In this document: positions 34,435 to 42,979 of the stretch, in pieces | Numbering within the stretch: the stretch's first letter is position 1 | Layout: each line of letters opens with the position of its first letter | Source: Bin87 sp963666415 | GTDB lineage: Bacteria; Chloroflexota; Dehalococcoidia; Lucifugimonadales; UBA3495 | Direction: 5' to 3' | Assembly (NCBI GenBank): GCA_963666415.2 | Contig: CAXXPD010000003.1 | Location: forward strand, 3,410,001 to 3,474,000 | Length of the DNA stretch: 64,000 bases | The notes under the pieces: model-generated | Database searches by the model: none | What the model was told of the DNA's origin: nothing | The model's input: the letters and a program-made list of their open reading frames with translations, nothing else | Position numbers and translations under genes: made by a program

Positions 34435-35454
34435 TTAGCGTCGGTATTCGTCGCCGCAGTCACCGATAATCTGGAACAGGTCGCGCGCGTTTGCCAGCAC
34501 GGTATCTATACTTTGCAAGTCCTCTGCATCCAGATGGAAGGTGAAGACCCTGGCGTTGTCCTCGATGTGTTCGGCTACGCCCAGGCGTGCGCCCACGATC
34601 ACGCCGGCCACTGCAGGTCGGTCCAGCACGTACCGGACGGCGACACTGGCGATGCTGATACCGTGCCGGTCGCCGATAGACTTGAGCACGGTTAGCAAAC
34701 GCTGAAACAACTCCCAACCGCCCCAAGCGTCAATCATTTGCTTGTATTTTTGCAGGCTGGCGGTGGTCAACGCGGCGCGAGTCGGCTCCGGTTGCTCCAG
34801 GTATCGGTCGGACAGCAATCCGCCGCAGAGGGCGCCATAGGCCAGCAGCCAGACGCGGCGCTCCTCACAAAGTTGCGACATCTGCACTTCGGGCCGCCGG
34901 TCGATGAGCGAATACTGCACCTGATTGGATACCACCCGGATGCCATGATCGCCGATGATGCGCAGGCGTTCCGTGTCGAAATTGGTTAAGGCCACGCGAT
35001 GAATTTTGCCCTCGTCGCGGAGTTCGGCCAGGTGAGTGAGAGCGTCCAGGTAGCGGCTATCCCGATAATCCCACCAGTGGAACTGCAGCAGATCAAGCGT
35101 TTCCACCCCCATCCGATGCAGCGAGCGGTCAATGTTGTTTTCCACCACTTCGCGGGTCATCGGCCCAGCGCGGGGAACCCACTTCGTGAAAGCCTGCACA
35201 CCGGACAACGCCTCCGGCCCCCGTTCGGTCGCCAGTTGCCGCCGAAACTCACCGATAAAATCCTCGGCCGGGCCGTAGTGGTCGGCCAGATCCCAGGTGG
35301 TAAGACCAGCGTCCAGATAGTCGAACATGCTGCGGATGGCCGCGGCGGGATCGATGCGCCCGTGGGCGCCCGACACCTGCCACATACCGTTCAAAATGCG
35401 GCAAATGGGCAAGCCCTCGGCGAAATGGAGCCGGCTGTCGGCTGGAGACGTCAT
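34435..35454 (-). CDS. Aldo/keto reductase
   Basis: 339 aa TIM barrel. Catalytic tetrad: Asp in TTWDLADHYG, Tyr60 in DHYG, Lys in QAFTKWVPR, His in LLQFHWWDY. The C-terminal NADPH site is recognised as GVIVGARLGVAEHIEDN. Close to the bacterial AKR group with long N-terminal segment (residues 1-20). Reduces carbonyl groups with NADPH; the substrate cannot be told from sequence. Divergent from the Gfo/Idh gene, with ~155 bp between them. Confidence 0.9.
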   Translation of the reverse strand: MTSPADSRLHFAEGLPICRILNGMWQVSGAHGRIDPAAAIRSMFDYLDAGLTTWDLADHYGPAEDFIGEFRRQLATERGPEALSGVQAFTKWVPRAGPMTREVVENNIDRSLHRMGVETLDLLQFHWWDYRDSRYLDALTHLAELRDEGKIHRVALTNFDTERLRIIGDHGIRVVSNQVQYSLIDRRPEVQMSQLCEERRVWLLAYGALCGGLLSDRYLEQPEPTRAALTTASLQKYKQMIDAWGGWELFQRLLTVLKSIGDRHGISIASVAVRYVLDRPAVAGVIVGARLGVAEHIEDNARVFTFHLDAEDLQSIDTVLANARDLFQIIGDCGDEYRR

Positions 35455-35609
35455 GGTAGCACCTGGTAATGCGGCGGCTGAAAACGCTCCGATTGTACCA
35501 CTACCGTCGGATGGGTTTGCCCCGATATGTTAGGATGGCGCCAACTGGAAAACCGCAACTACGACGGAATCGTCCGCCCACTCAAGAACCGCCCATTGGA
35601 GGCTCAACA

Positions 35610-36719
35610 ATGACTACACAACAGCCCATCCGCATCGGTTTGATCGGAGCCAACATCCACCAGGGTTGGTCCCCCCGCGCTCACCTGCCGGCGCTGTCGG
35701 CGCATCCCGACTTCGACCTGGCCGCCGTGTGCACCACCCGCCAGGAGTCGGCGGACGAGGCCAAAGCCGCGTTCAACGCCGGAGCAGCCTACGACGACTA
35801 CAACAAGATGCTTGCCGACGGCAACCTGGAGGCTGCCACCATCTCGCTGCGGGTGCCGCGCCACTACGAACCCACCATGGCCGCACTGAAGGCTGGCAAG
35901 CACGTTTTCACCGAGTGGCCGTTGGGTCGCACCACCGCCGAAGCCATCGAGATGGCCGAGGAGGCGCGACGCCAGGGTGTCAAGACCGCCGTGGGATTGC
36001 AGGCCCGGGCCAATCCCACCATTGCCCATCTCCGCAACCTTATCGACGACGGATACGTGGGTCGGGTGATGACCTGCCACGTGCGGCTGATGCGCGAAGG
36101 TGTGCTGTCCCGGGACTCGGGGCGCACCTGGCAGAAGGACGACGAGCTGGGCGCCCACACCCTCACCATCGCCTGCGGCCACACCATCGACGCTCTGTGC
36201 AGCGTGGTGGGCGACTTCGCCGACGTGGCTACCGTGGTGAGCACCCAGGCCACTTCCTGGCACGAGACCGACACCGGGAATGACCTGGAGGCCACGTCTC
36301 CGGACAACGTGCTGGTCAGTGGCAACCTTAAAAACGGCGGCGTGGCGTCGGTGCAAATCGGTAGCACCGCCTGGGCCGGCAGCGGGTACCGCATGGAGAT
36401 TTACGGCGAGGAGGGCACGCTGGTCGCCGTGTCCGTGGACTCGCCACAGCTGAAGGAGGTCACCATTCGGGGAGCCCGGGGCGGCAGCAACGACCTGCAG
36501 GACCTGGTGGCGTCGGAAGAGCTGCACCTGGCTCCGGAAATACCCCCGACGGAAGCGTACAACGTCGGGCAGCTATACAGCCTGTTTGCGTCATCCATCC
36601 GAGGGACTTCCAACGGCGGCAACGTGGTGCCCGACTTCGATCACGCGGTGCAACTGCACCACTTCATCGACGCCATCCGCCAGTCCAGCAAAGAAGGGCG
36701 CAGGGTGACAGTTGCCTGA
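35610..36719 (+). CDS. Gfo/Idh/MocA family oxidoreductase
   Basis: 369 aa from ATG 35610, with GGAGG 6 bp upstream. Rossmann N-terminal domain: RIGLIGANIHQGW, DLAAVCTTRQESAD, and EWPLGRTTAEAIEMA in place of the usual EKPxA. The C-terminal alpha/beta domain follows (GRVMTCHVRLMREGVL, HTLTIACGHTIDAL with the conserved DxxxH-type His). NAD(P)-dependent oxidation/reduction of sugars, inositols or related compounds is usual for the family. Confidence 0.88.
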   Translation: MTTQQPIRIGLIGANIHQGWSPRAHLPALSAHPDFDLAAVCTTRQESADEAKAAFNAGAAYDDYNKMLADGNLEAATISLRVPRHYEPTMAALKAGKHVFTEWPLGRTTAEAIEMAEEARRQGVKTAVGLQARANPTIAHLRNLIDDGYVGRVMTCHVRLMREGVLSRDSGRTWQKDDELGAHTLTIACGHTIDALCSVVGDFADVATVVSTQATSWHETDTGNDLEATSPDNVLVSGNLKNGGVASVQIGSTAWAGSGYRMEIYGEEGTLVAVSVDSPQLKEVTIRGARGGSNDLQDLVASEELHLAPEIPPTEAYNVGQLYSLFASSIRGTSNGGNVVPDFDHAVQLHHFIDAIRQSSKEGRRVTVA

Positions 36720-36776
36720 TGACCGGCGCGGCGCGCCTGATTACAATATGAGGAAACCTCCACCGGAGTAGCCACC

Positions 36777-37346
36777 ATGACGACCATCTACTCAGGAATA
36801 CGGCTGACTGTTGACGAGTTCCTGGCGTTGCCCGAAATGGACAAACGCTGCGAACTCATCGACGGAGTACTTTACATGGCGGCTTTCCCAATTCCAGACC
36901 ACCAATTTCTTGCGACGATTTTGAGTTCGACGCTAGTGCAACAAATCATTGACACCGGTTTGGGTATTGTCCTTCAACCAACCGGCGTCCTATTGTCGCA
37001 GAACACCGTCGTGGGGCCAGACATTACCGTAATTCGTTCCGAACGAACCGACATAATTGGCAGCCGAGTGATTGACGGGGCTCCCGACATCGTGGTTGAA
37101 GTGCTGTCCTCGGACCGGAATCACGATTTGGTTGTGAAACGGCGACATTATGAGCAAGTCGGTGTCGCGGAATACTGGGTGATTGACGGTGTGGCCGACA
37201 CCCTAACCGTGCTGGAGTTGGTGGAAGGCGCGTATCGGGAACGGGCGGCGCTTACGTCGGAGGATACGCTGACCACGCCGCTGTTTCCTGAGTTCAACCT
37301 GCCACTGGGTGAGTTATTCAACCATCCGGCCCGCATCCGTCGCTAA
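36777..37346 (+). CDS. Uma2 family (DUF820) putative endonuclease
   Basis: 189 aa. PD-(D/E)xK-like core: LIDGVLYMAA, VGPDITVIRSER (Asp), APDIVVEVLSS (Glu) and VKRRHYEQVGVAEYWVID (Lys/Tyr). Length and ELIDG-VL...EYWVID frame are standard for the family. GGAG lies 10 bp before the ATG at 36777. The family is expanded in Chloroflexota and cyanobacteria; nuclease activity is assumed from the fold. Confidence 0.9.
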   Translation: MTTIYSGIRLTVDEFLALPEMDKRCELIDGVLYMAAFPIPDHQFLATILSSTLVQQIIDTGLGIVLQPTGVLLSQNTVVGPDITVIRSERTDIIGSRVIDGAPDIVVEVLSSDRNHDLVVKRRHYEQVGVAEYWVIDGVADTLTVLELVEGAYRERAALTSEDTLTTPLFPEFNLPLGELFNHPARIRR

Positions 37347-37383
37347 CCGGGCCCATTGCCAACGCCGGGCAGTGCTGATAACA

Positions 37384-37416
37384 AAGCGCCCCGGAGGGTC
37401 ATCCTCCGGGGCGCTT
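37384..37416. terminator. Bidirectional rho-independent terminator
   Basis: AAGCGCCCCGGAGG and CCTCCGGGGCGCTT form a 14-bp perfect stem around GTCAT, ending in short A and T tracts on each side. It lies between the convergent Uma2 and LLM genes. Confidence 0.85.
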
Positions 37417-37447
37417 CGATTGCTGCCTGACGGCCGCTCGCGGGGAT

Positions 37448-38701
37448 TTAGTCCGCAGTGGTAGAGGCCGTCTCGGATGCCTTTACGATGGGCTGGTTGG
37501 TACGGGCATCGACCTCGAAGGGCGAGTAGAGTTCCAGTTCCTTCCCCATCTCGCGGACGGCTGGGATGACCTCTTCACCCATCAGGCGCAGGCTGCGCAT
37601 CTGGTCATCGTGGGTCATGGCGCCGTCGCCGTCCCAGAAGAAGACAGAGCCCGGGCGCAGGTATTCCAGCACCTCACGAATCTTGGGGATAACCGTCTTG
37701 GGAGTGCCGGCGATGATGGTGCTATCGGCAACCTGGTCTTCGTAGGGTCGCCGGTTGGTGCCGAAGCGACCGGCGGGACCGAAAGCAGAAGCCGACAGGC
37801 GCCGGGAGTTGCGGGACGTGTGGCCAGGCAGGCTCATGATGGCGGGGTTGATGCCGCCCTCGTTGCCGGCCAGGAAGGGGTTGCTGACGCCGGACAGGTA
37901 CTTCCGAGCGACTTCCTCCGCCTTCTCCTCGGTCTCGTCGACGTGCACCTTCCACAGGTAGGCTACGTTCTGGGTGCCAGACTCGTAGCCATGCTCGGCG
38001 GCGGTGTCGTGATAGAGCTGGAATGCTTCGCGGGTGGGTTCCAGCTTGGTGGCCAGCAGAACCAGCGGGTAGCGCTTCTCGGCGCACCACTTGACGGTCT
38101 CCACCGAGACGGTGGACGGAATCCAGACCTGCGGGTGCGGCTCCTGCAGCGGGCGCGCCCAGGGGTTCACGTACCGGTAGTGGAAGTGCTTGCCCTCCCA
38201 GCGGAACGGGCCCGGATCGGTCCAGGCCTTGATGATGAGGTCGTGGGCTTCTTCAAACCGCTCGCGGTTGAAGTGAGGCGGCGAGTTGTGGGACCAACTC
38301 TCGCGACCGCCGCCGCGCACGAATCCGGACACCAGCCGACCATGAGAAATCATGTCGATCATGGACAGCTGCTCGGCCAACCACAGCGGGTCGTCCCAGA
38401 TGGGCAGCACATTGCCCAGGATGATGATCTTCACTTTGTTGGTGATGCGGGCCAAGATGGAGGCGCCGACGTTGGTAACACCCTGCATACAGAAGGGTGT
38501 GGAGTGGTGCTCGTTGAGCATCACGGCGTCGAAGCCCATTTCCTCGGCGTAAACTTTCTCGTCGAGGTAGCGATTGTAGAGCTGGGCGCCGACCTCGGGG
38601 CGATAGTGGCTGTTGGAAATACCCAGGTCAACGCTCTGGGTGCCCATCAGGCCGGAGCTTTCATCCTGCCAGGGCTGCTCGGTAAAATGGCCAATCAGCA
38701 T
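37448..38701 (-). CDS. LLM class flavin-dependent oxidoreductase (bacterial luciferase-like)
   Basis: 417 aa; ATG 38701 has AAGGAGAGG 6 bp upstream. Luciferase-type barrel: MGFDAVMLNEHHSTPFCMQG, NKVKIIILGNVLPIWDDPLW, AEQLSMIDMISHGRLVSGFV, then RGGGRESW, and a long C-terminal segment. The NEHHS motif is that of the FMN-dependent monooxygenase group (alkanal-monooxygenase-like). The gene lies divergent to the TPP enzyme at 39032 across a 330-bp intergenic region, so the two may share regulation. A role in oxidising a recalcitrant organic compound is plausible; it requires a flavin reductase encoded elsewhere. Confidence 0.9.
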   Translation of the reverse strand: MLIGHFTEQPWQDESSGLMGTQSVDLGISNSHYRPEVGAQLYNRYLDEKVYAEEMGFDAVMLNEHHSTPFCMQGVTNVGASILARITNKVKIIILGNVLPIWDDPLWLAEQLSMIDMISHGRLVSGFVRGGGRESWSHNSPPHFNRERFEEAHDLIIKAWTDPGPFRWEGKHFHYRYVNPWARPLQEPHPQVWIPSTVSVETVKWCAEKRYPLVLLATKLEPTREAFQLYHDTAAEHGYESGTQNVAYLWKVHVDETEEKAEEVARKYLSGVSNPFLAGNEGGINPAIMSLPGHTSRNSRRLSASAFGPAGRFGTNRRPYEDQVADSTIIAGTPKTVIPKIREVLEYLRPGSVFFWDGDGAMTHDDQMRSLRLMGEEVIPAVREMGKELELYSPFEVDARTNQPIVKASETASTTAD

Positions 38702-39031
38702 GGGGCCTCTCCTTACGAAACGCGCGTAACGGGTTGCTTTCGATGGCGCAAGTGTAGCAGGCAGCGTGGGTTGGGGCAAGGTAAAGGCAACGCTTGCTGA
38801 AACCAGAGGAAACCATTAGACATCTTTCCCGTTCCTCTCCTCCGGAATAGGCCGGTGCCCATTGCCGGTGCCATTTGATTGATTGTGGCGACGCTGGACG
38901 TTCTGGATGCCAGCCTGCGCCGGAATGACGCCTCGGTGCGGGCGGCAATGGTGCCGGGATGACGATTCGAAGGCAATGGTACAATCCCCTCACATTTGCA
39001 CCAATCCCATCCCCATGAGGAATTGACTGAT
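38702..39031. promoter_or_regulatory. Divergent intergenic region with a dispersed palindrome
   Basis: 330 bp between two divergently transcribed genes; promoters for both must lie here. It contains a CTGGATGCCAGCCTGCGCCG palindrome-like repeat (~38904-38931), of a type common as a dispersed element. I see no clear -35/-10 pair. Confidence 0.4.
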
Positions 39032-40699
39032 ATGAGCATCGACGTTGCAACTTCCATCGCCCGCATTTTGAAGCAGGAGGGCGTGGAGTGGGTTTCCACC
39101 TTCCCCGTCTGTCGCATCAATAACGCCCTGGGACGCGAGGGCATGCCGATGATTATGATGCGCGACGACCGTTACGCCGTGGCGCTGGCCGACGCCTACT
39201 CTCGGGTTACCGCCGGCGATCGCATTGGCGTGTGCACCGTGCAGGGCGGCGTGAACGGTGCCGGTTTGCAGTACTCCTACCCCGGCCTGGCACAAGCGTT
39301 CGAGGATAATTCGCCGATGCTGTGCATCACCGACGGCGTGCCGGCGGGCAGCACTGAGAATACGCTGTTCGACGTTACCACCAGCCTGAAGACCGTTACC
39401 AAGTGGTTCGGGTATATCGACCGGCCCGAACGCGTGCCCGAGTTCATGCGCCGCGCCTTCACCATGCTGCGCAGCGGCCGACCTGGTCCGGTGGTGCTAG
39501 CAGTGCCCAACGCCGCCGGCATCTACGACGAAACCGTCGACCCTTACACGCCTCCCAAGGGCTGGAAGTCCGCACCGGACCCGTCCGACGTCGCCACCGC
39601 TGTCGATCTCATCATGGGCGCGCAGAATCCGCTCATCTATGCCGGTGAGGGGGTCATCTACGCTGGCGCGTCTGCCGAGCTGACGGCGCTGGCGGAGCTG
39701 ACCAACACGCCGGTCATCACCACACTGAAGGCCAAGGGCGCGTTTCCGGAGAACCACCCGCTCTTCGTCGGCGTGCGTGGCGAACATCCGTCTGAATACC
39801 TGCACAAGAGCGATGTCATCCTTGCCGTCGGTTCCAGCCTGTCGCCCGGCCGATTCACCCACGGCATCCCCAACGCCCCGAACAAGACCATCATCCAGTG
39901 CAACCTGGATGAGTTCTACGTCAACCGCATCTACCCCACCCATCACGCCTTGATCGGCGACGCGAAATTCACCCTGCAGGCGCTGACCGACGAGGTGTCC
40001 CGCCGCACGTCGGGCGCTGGCCGTCCGGCCAATGGAGTGGTTGCCGAAGTCAAGGCCGCCCGCGACGCCGGCCTGGCTCAGTATCGGGAGGTGATGGTTT
40101 CCGACGACACGCCCATTAACCCGTACCGGGTGTACGGCGACATGATGAAGGTGCTGGACCCGCACAATTCGTTCGTAACCCACGATTCGGGCAACACGCG
40201 CGACCAGTTGAGCACGGTGTACGACACGCTGATTCCCCGCGGTTTCCTGGGCTGGGGCAACATTTCGACGCTGGGCTTCGGTTTGGCGGCGGCTTTATCG
40301 GCCAAACTCGCCTTCCCAGAGCGGCAGAGCGTGGCCGTTACCGGCGACGCCGGCGTTGGCTATATGCTTGGCAACCTGGAAGTGCCGGTGCGACAGAACA
40401 TTGGGATTACCGTGGCCCATATCAGCAACGGCGGTTTCGCCGGGTATGGCCCCGGCTTCTGGGGCGACGGCCATGACCCGTACACGCACCGGGTGCTGGG
40501 GCCGGAAGACCTCGATATGTCCCGCGTGGCGGGCGAACTGGGCCTGCACTCCGAACGGGTCACGGAGCCGTCGGACGTGATTCCCGCGTTGCGCCGCGCC
40601 CTGTCCGCTAACGATGCAGGACAACCTTCCTACATCGAGTTTATTTGCAGTCAATACCCAGTCTACGGCGGTTTTGTACCCAGCCACGTCGCCCACTAG
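39032..40699 (+). CDS. Thiamine-diphosphate-dependent enzyme with Asp in place of the catalytic Glu
   Basis: 555 aa. Pyr domain, central domain (QNPLIYAGEGVIYAGASAEL) and PP domain with the ThDP motif VTGDAGVGYMLGNLEV ... HISNGGFAGYG are all present. At the place of the cofactor-activating Glu (RHEQA in the enzyme at 26772) it reads RDDRYAVALADAYSR, so Asp46 or nothing takes that role. Enzymes such as glyoxylate carboligase tolerate loss of this Glu, so activity is possible. Possible classes are sulfopyruvate/phosphonopyruvate-like decarboxylases or carboligases; not decidable here. Confidence 0.85.
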   Translation: MSIDVATSIARILKQEGVEWVSTFPVCRINNALGREGMPMIMMRDDRYAVALADAYSRVTAGDRIGVCTVQGGVNGAGLQYSYPGLAQAFEDNSPMLCITDGVPAGSTENTLFDVTTSLKTVTKWFGYIDRPERVPEFMRRAFTMLRSGRPGPVVLAVPNAAGIYDETVDPYTPPKGWKSAPDPSDVATAVDLIMGAQNPLIYAGEGVIYAGASAELTALAELTNTPVITTLKAKGAFPENHPLFVGVRGEHPSEYLHKSDVILAVGSSLSPGRFTHGIPNAPNKTIIQCNLDEFYVNRIYPTHHALIGDAKFTLQALTDEVSRRTSGAGRPANGVVAEVKAARDAGLAQYREVMVSDDTPINPYRVYGDMMKVLDPHNSFVTHDSGNTRDQLSTVYDTLIPRGFLGWGNISTLGFGLAAALSAKLAFPERQSVAVTGDAGVGYMLGNLEVPVRQNIGITVAHISNGGFAGYGPGFWGDGHDPYTHRVLGPEDLDMSRVAGELGLHSERVTEPSDVIPALRRALSANDAGQPSYIEFICSQYPVYGGFVPSHVAH

Positions 40700-41063
40700 A
40701 ACCGCCCCAACCGGGAAGCTTCCGCTCGTCCTGAGCCCGTCGAAGGATGGCGCCCTCACTCCAAACCCCTCTCCCGGCGGGAGAGGGGTTTTTGCGCTGT
40801 CGCGGGACGTTTTCTGCCTGGGGAGAAATTTGCATAACCTGTCATGGCGAGGAACGTAACGACGTGGCGATCCCGGCCCGAGCACGAGGGCCGTCGTCAC
40901 GATAACCTCATGGGTTCCGGCCCAAGCCGGTACGACGGTTATGGGAAGGTCTCCGGTGGGAGACGGTCCCGGCGAGGTAGTGATAGAAAAATACCCTCTC
41001 CCAATTAAGGGAGAGGGTTAAGGCGAGGGTGAAATCCCTCGAATAGTCGGCGTCGCCGCGGGG
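40700..41063. repeat. Intergenic region rich in short palindromic repeats
   Basis: 364 bp without a gene. A CGTCCTGAGCCCGTCGAAGG repeat (~40729-40748) is followed by a CCCCTCTCCC/GGGAGAGGGG hairpin with TTTTT (40765-40796), a good terminator for the TPP gene, and a second CCCTCTCCC/GGGAGAGGG hairpin (~40992-41020) before the end of the convergent hydrolase. Confidence 0.6.
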
Positions 41064-41861
41064 TTACGCCAGGAATTCCTCGACCAGACCCACGAAGCGG
41101 TCGGTGGCTTCCAGCTCCGGGTGGTGGCCGCAGTTTTCGATAATCTCCAGACGGCTGCCGGGGATGCGACGGTGGTATTCCTGCCCGGCGGCGACGGGAA
41201 CGATGGCGTCCTGCGCTCCCCAGACGAGCAGCGTCGGGATGCGCTCCAGCCGGTAAACCTGGTGCACGAGCCCCGGGTCGTGCATGTAGGGACGCCAGGA
41301 AACGCGGCAGGTGCCCTCCAAGGCGATCTCCCAGCGCTCCAACAGGTCTTCGTCGGGTTCGGCGGGGCAGATGTCCCGGTACTCCGGCGTGCCATCGGGG
41401 TCCAACAGGGAAGCCTGGATCAACAACGGCGGTGTCACCTCGAACATGTCAAAGATTTCGCCGCCGGGTGGACGGATGCCGCCAGCGCCAACCAGAATCA
41501 GCTTACGGAACTGCTGCGGGCACATGGTTGCCAACTCGGCGGCCAGCCAACCGCCCAGGGAAAATCCCATCAGGTCGGCGCCTTCCAGGCCCAGCTTGTC
41601 GAAGGCGCCCAGATACCAGATGGCCATGTCGTGCATTTTCATCGACCAGTCCAGCTGATCCGACTGGCCAAAACCAGGATGGGACGGAACGTGCACGGTG
41701 TGGTTTTGCGCCAGCGCGCGGTGGTAGTTGAGCCAACCGGGATGCCCCAGCTCGTCATGCAGAATGACCAGCGGACGGCCACTGCCGCCCGTAATTACCT
41801 CCACGCGGGAACCTGATATTTCGGTAATGCTGGACGTCCAGGGTTGAGTTGAAGTTGTCAT
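41064..41861 (-). CDS. Alpha/beta hydrolase
   Basis: 265 aa from ATG 41861. Nucleophile elbow MGFSLGG (Ser101), acid in WGAQDAIVP, His in ENCGHHPELE. The HDELGHPGW segment is the oxyanion-hole loop. The architecture fits meta-cleavage-product hydrolases and related C-C hydrolases, which would suit a catabolic neighbourhood with TPP and LLM enzymes, but ester hydrolysis is equally possible. The upstream ribosome binding site is weak. Confidence 0.85.
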   Translation of the reverse strand: MTTSTQPWTSSITEISGSRVEVITGGSGRPLVILHDELGHPGWLNYHRALAQNHTVHVPSHPGFGQSDQLDWSMKMHDMAIWYLGAFDKLGLEGADLMGFSLGGWLAAELATMCPQQFRKLILVGAGGIRPPGGEIFDMFEVTPPLLIQASLLDPDGTPEYRDICPAEPDEDLLERWEIALEGTCRVSWRPYMHDPGLVHQVYRLERIPTLLVWGAQDAIVPVAAGQEYHRRIPGSRLEIIENCGHHPELEATDRFVGLVEEFLA

Positions 41862-41978
41862 CGTAAGCAAGTCCTGTGTCGGGAAGTCATGTGTTGGAGT
41901 GTGAATCGGGTCGCTTGCCCTGGACTACGCCGGGCACTGTAGCGGCATCCGGGGGACGGCCCAAAGGAGCAGAGCTGG

Positions 41979-42050
41979 AGCGGGTGATGGGATTCGAACC
42001 CACGACTTTTTGCTTGGGAAGCAAACACTCTACCGCTGAGTTACACCCGC
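41979..42050 (-). tRNA. tRNA-Gly (anticodon CCC)
   Basis: A 72-nt cloverleaf. Acceptor arms GCGGGTG and CACCCGC, D arm ACTC...GAGT, anticodon stem TTTGC/GCAAA around loop TTCCCAA (anticodon CCC), and T arm GTGGG TTCGAAT CCCAT. CCA is not encoded. A tyrosine recombinase gene starts 120 bp away on the 5' side of the tRNA. Confidence 0.95.
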
Positions 42051-42169
42051 AGGCGAGAAACAATGTGATGCCAGTTTAGCAAGGTGGTTGGCGTATAGCA
42101 ACCGAAAACGGGAGCGAGCGAGAACCGCAGGGAACCAATACACTGCCAGTATTTTGTACGGAGTTGCGG

Positions 42170-42979
42170 ATGCAAACGGCGGCGCTGGCAGGCGAATACC
42201 TGACCTACTGTAAATATCTCGGACTGGCGGAGAAAACAATCAAACAATACCGGTGGGCGCTTAATAGGCTGATAAAGCACTGTTCAGAATTGCCCAACGA
42301 CGGGTTCGACCTGCTCCCGGTCATCGGCGATGATTCGCTAGGAGCGACAAGTCGGCGGGATTTGCTGAAATGCTTGAAATCGTTTTTTGGATGGGCTCAG
42401 CGTCGACACAAGTGGCCCAACCCTTGCGTCGGCTTGACTCTGCCCAGACAACGTAACCAAACGCGCAGGGTGTTGACCAAGAACGAGATCGACCGATTGT
42501 TTTCTGTGGCCACATCCATCAGGGACCGCACCCTGCTGCTGCTGCTGCTGCTGGACTGCGGCTTGCGCGTCGCCGAAGTCGCCAACTTGCGACGCGGGGA
42601 CCTGCGGGACGGCTGGCTGACCGTCACCGGCAAAACTGGGGAACGGCTATTACTGGTTTCAGGAGAATTGGCGAACCTGTTCCACCCTCGGCGAAGGGAC
42701 CGCCTGTGGATTGGGCGGCAAGGAGCATTGACCCGTGAAGGAATCATGTTGATACACTGCCGATTGTTCGCACTGGCGGGGATCACCGGGCCGAAAACGG
42801 GCCCGCATACGCTGCGTCACACGTTCGGTACGTTCTATATTCGCGCCGGTGGAGGAATTCGACAGCTGCAGCAGATCATGGGCCATAGTCAGATAGAGAC
42901 CACCATGATCTACGTGCATCTTGCCGGCAACGATGTCCTAGACCGAAGCCAAGGTGAAACCCACATCAGCATTGGTTAG
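42170..42979 (+). pseudogene. Tyrosine recombinase (XerC/integrase-like), 3' end replaced by IS630
   Basis: From ATG 42170 with GGAG 9 bp upstream. N-terminal SAM-like core-binding domain (LAGEYLTYCKYLGLAEKTIK), catalytic domain with GLRVAEVANLRRGD (Arg), HTLRHTFGTF (His-x-x-Arg), MGHSQIETT (His) and TMIYVHLAG (Tyr). All catalytic residues are upstream of the junction at 42939, where element D enters; the last residues (RSQGETHISIG) come from the element. The protein could still be active because only a few residues after the Tyr are lost. Its place beside a tRNA suggests a former integrative element or domesticated Xer paralogue. Confidence 0.8.

Noticed and set aside
42164..42169. TTG 42164 as start of the tyrosine recombinase
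   Set aside because: ATG 42170 lies two codons downstream with better spacing from GGAG.
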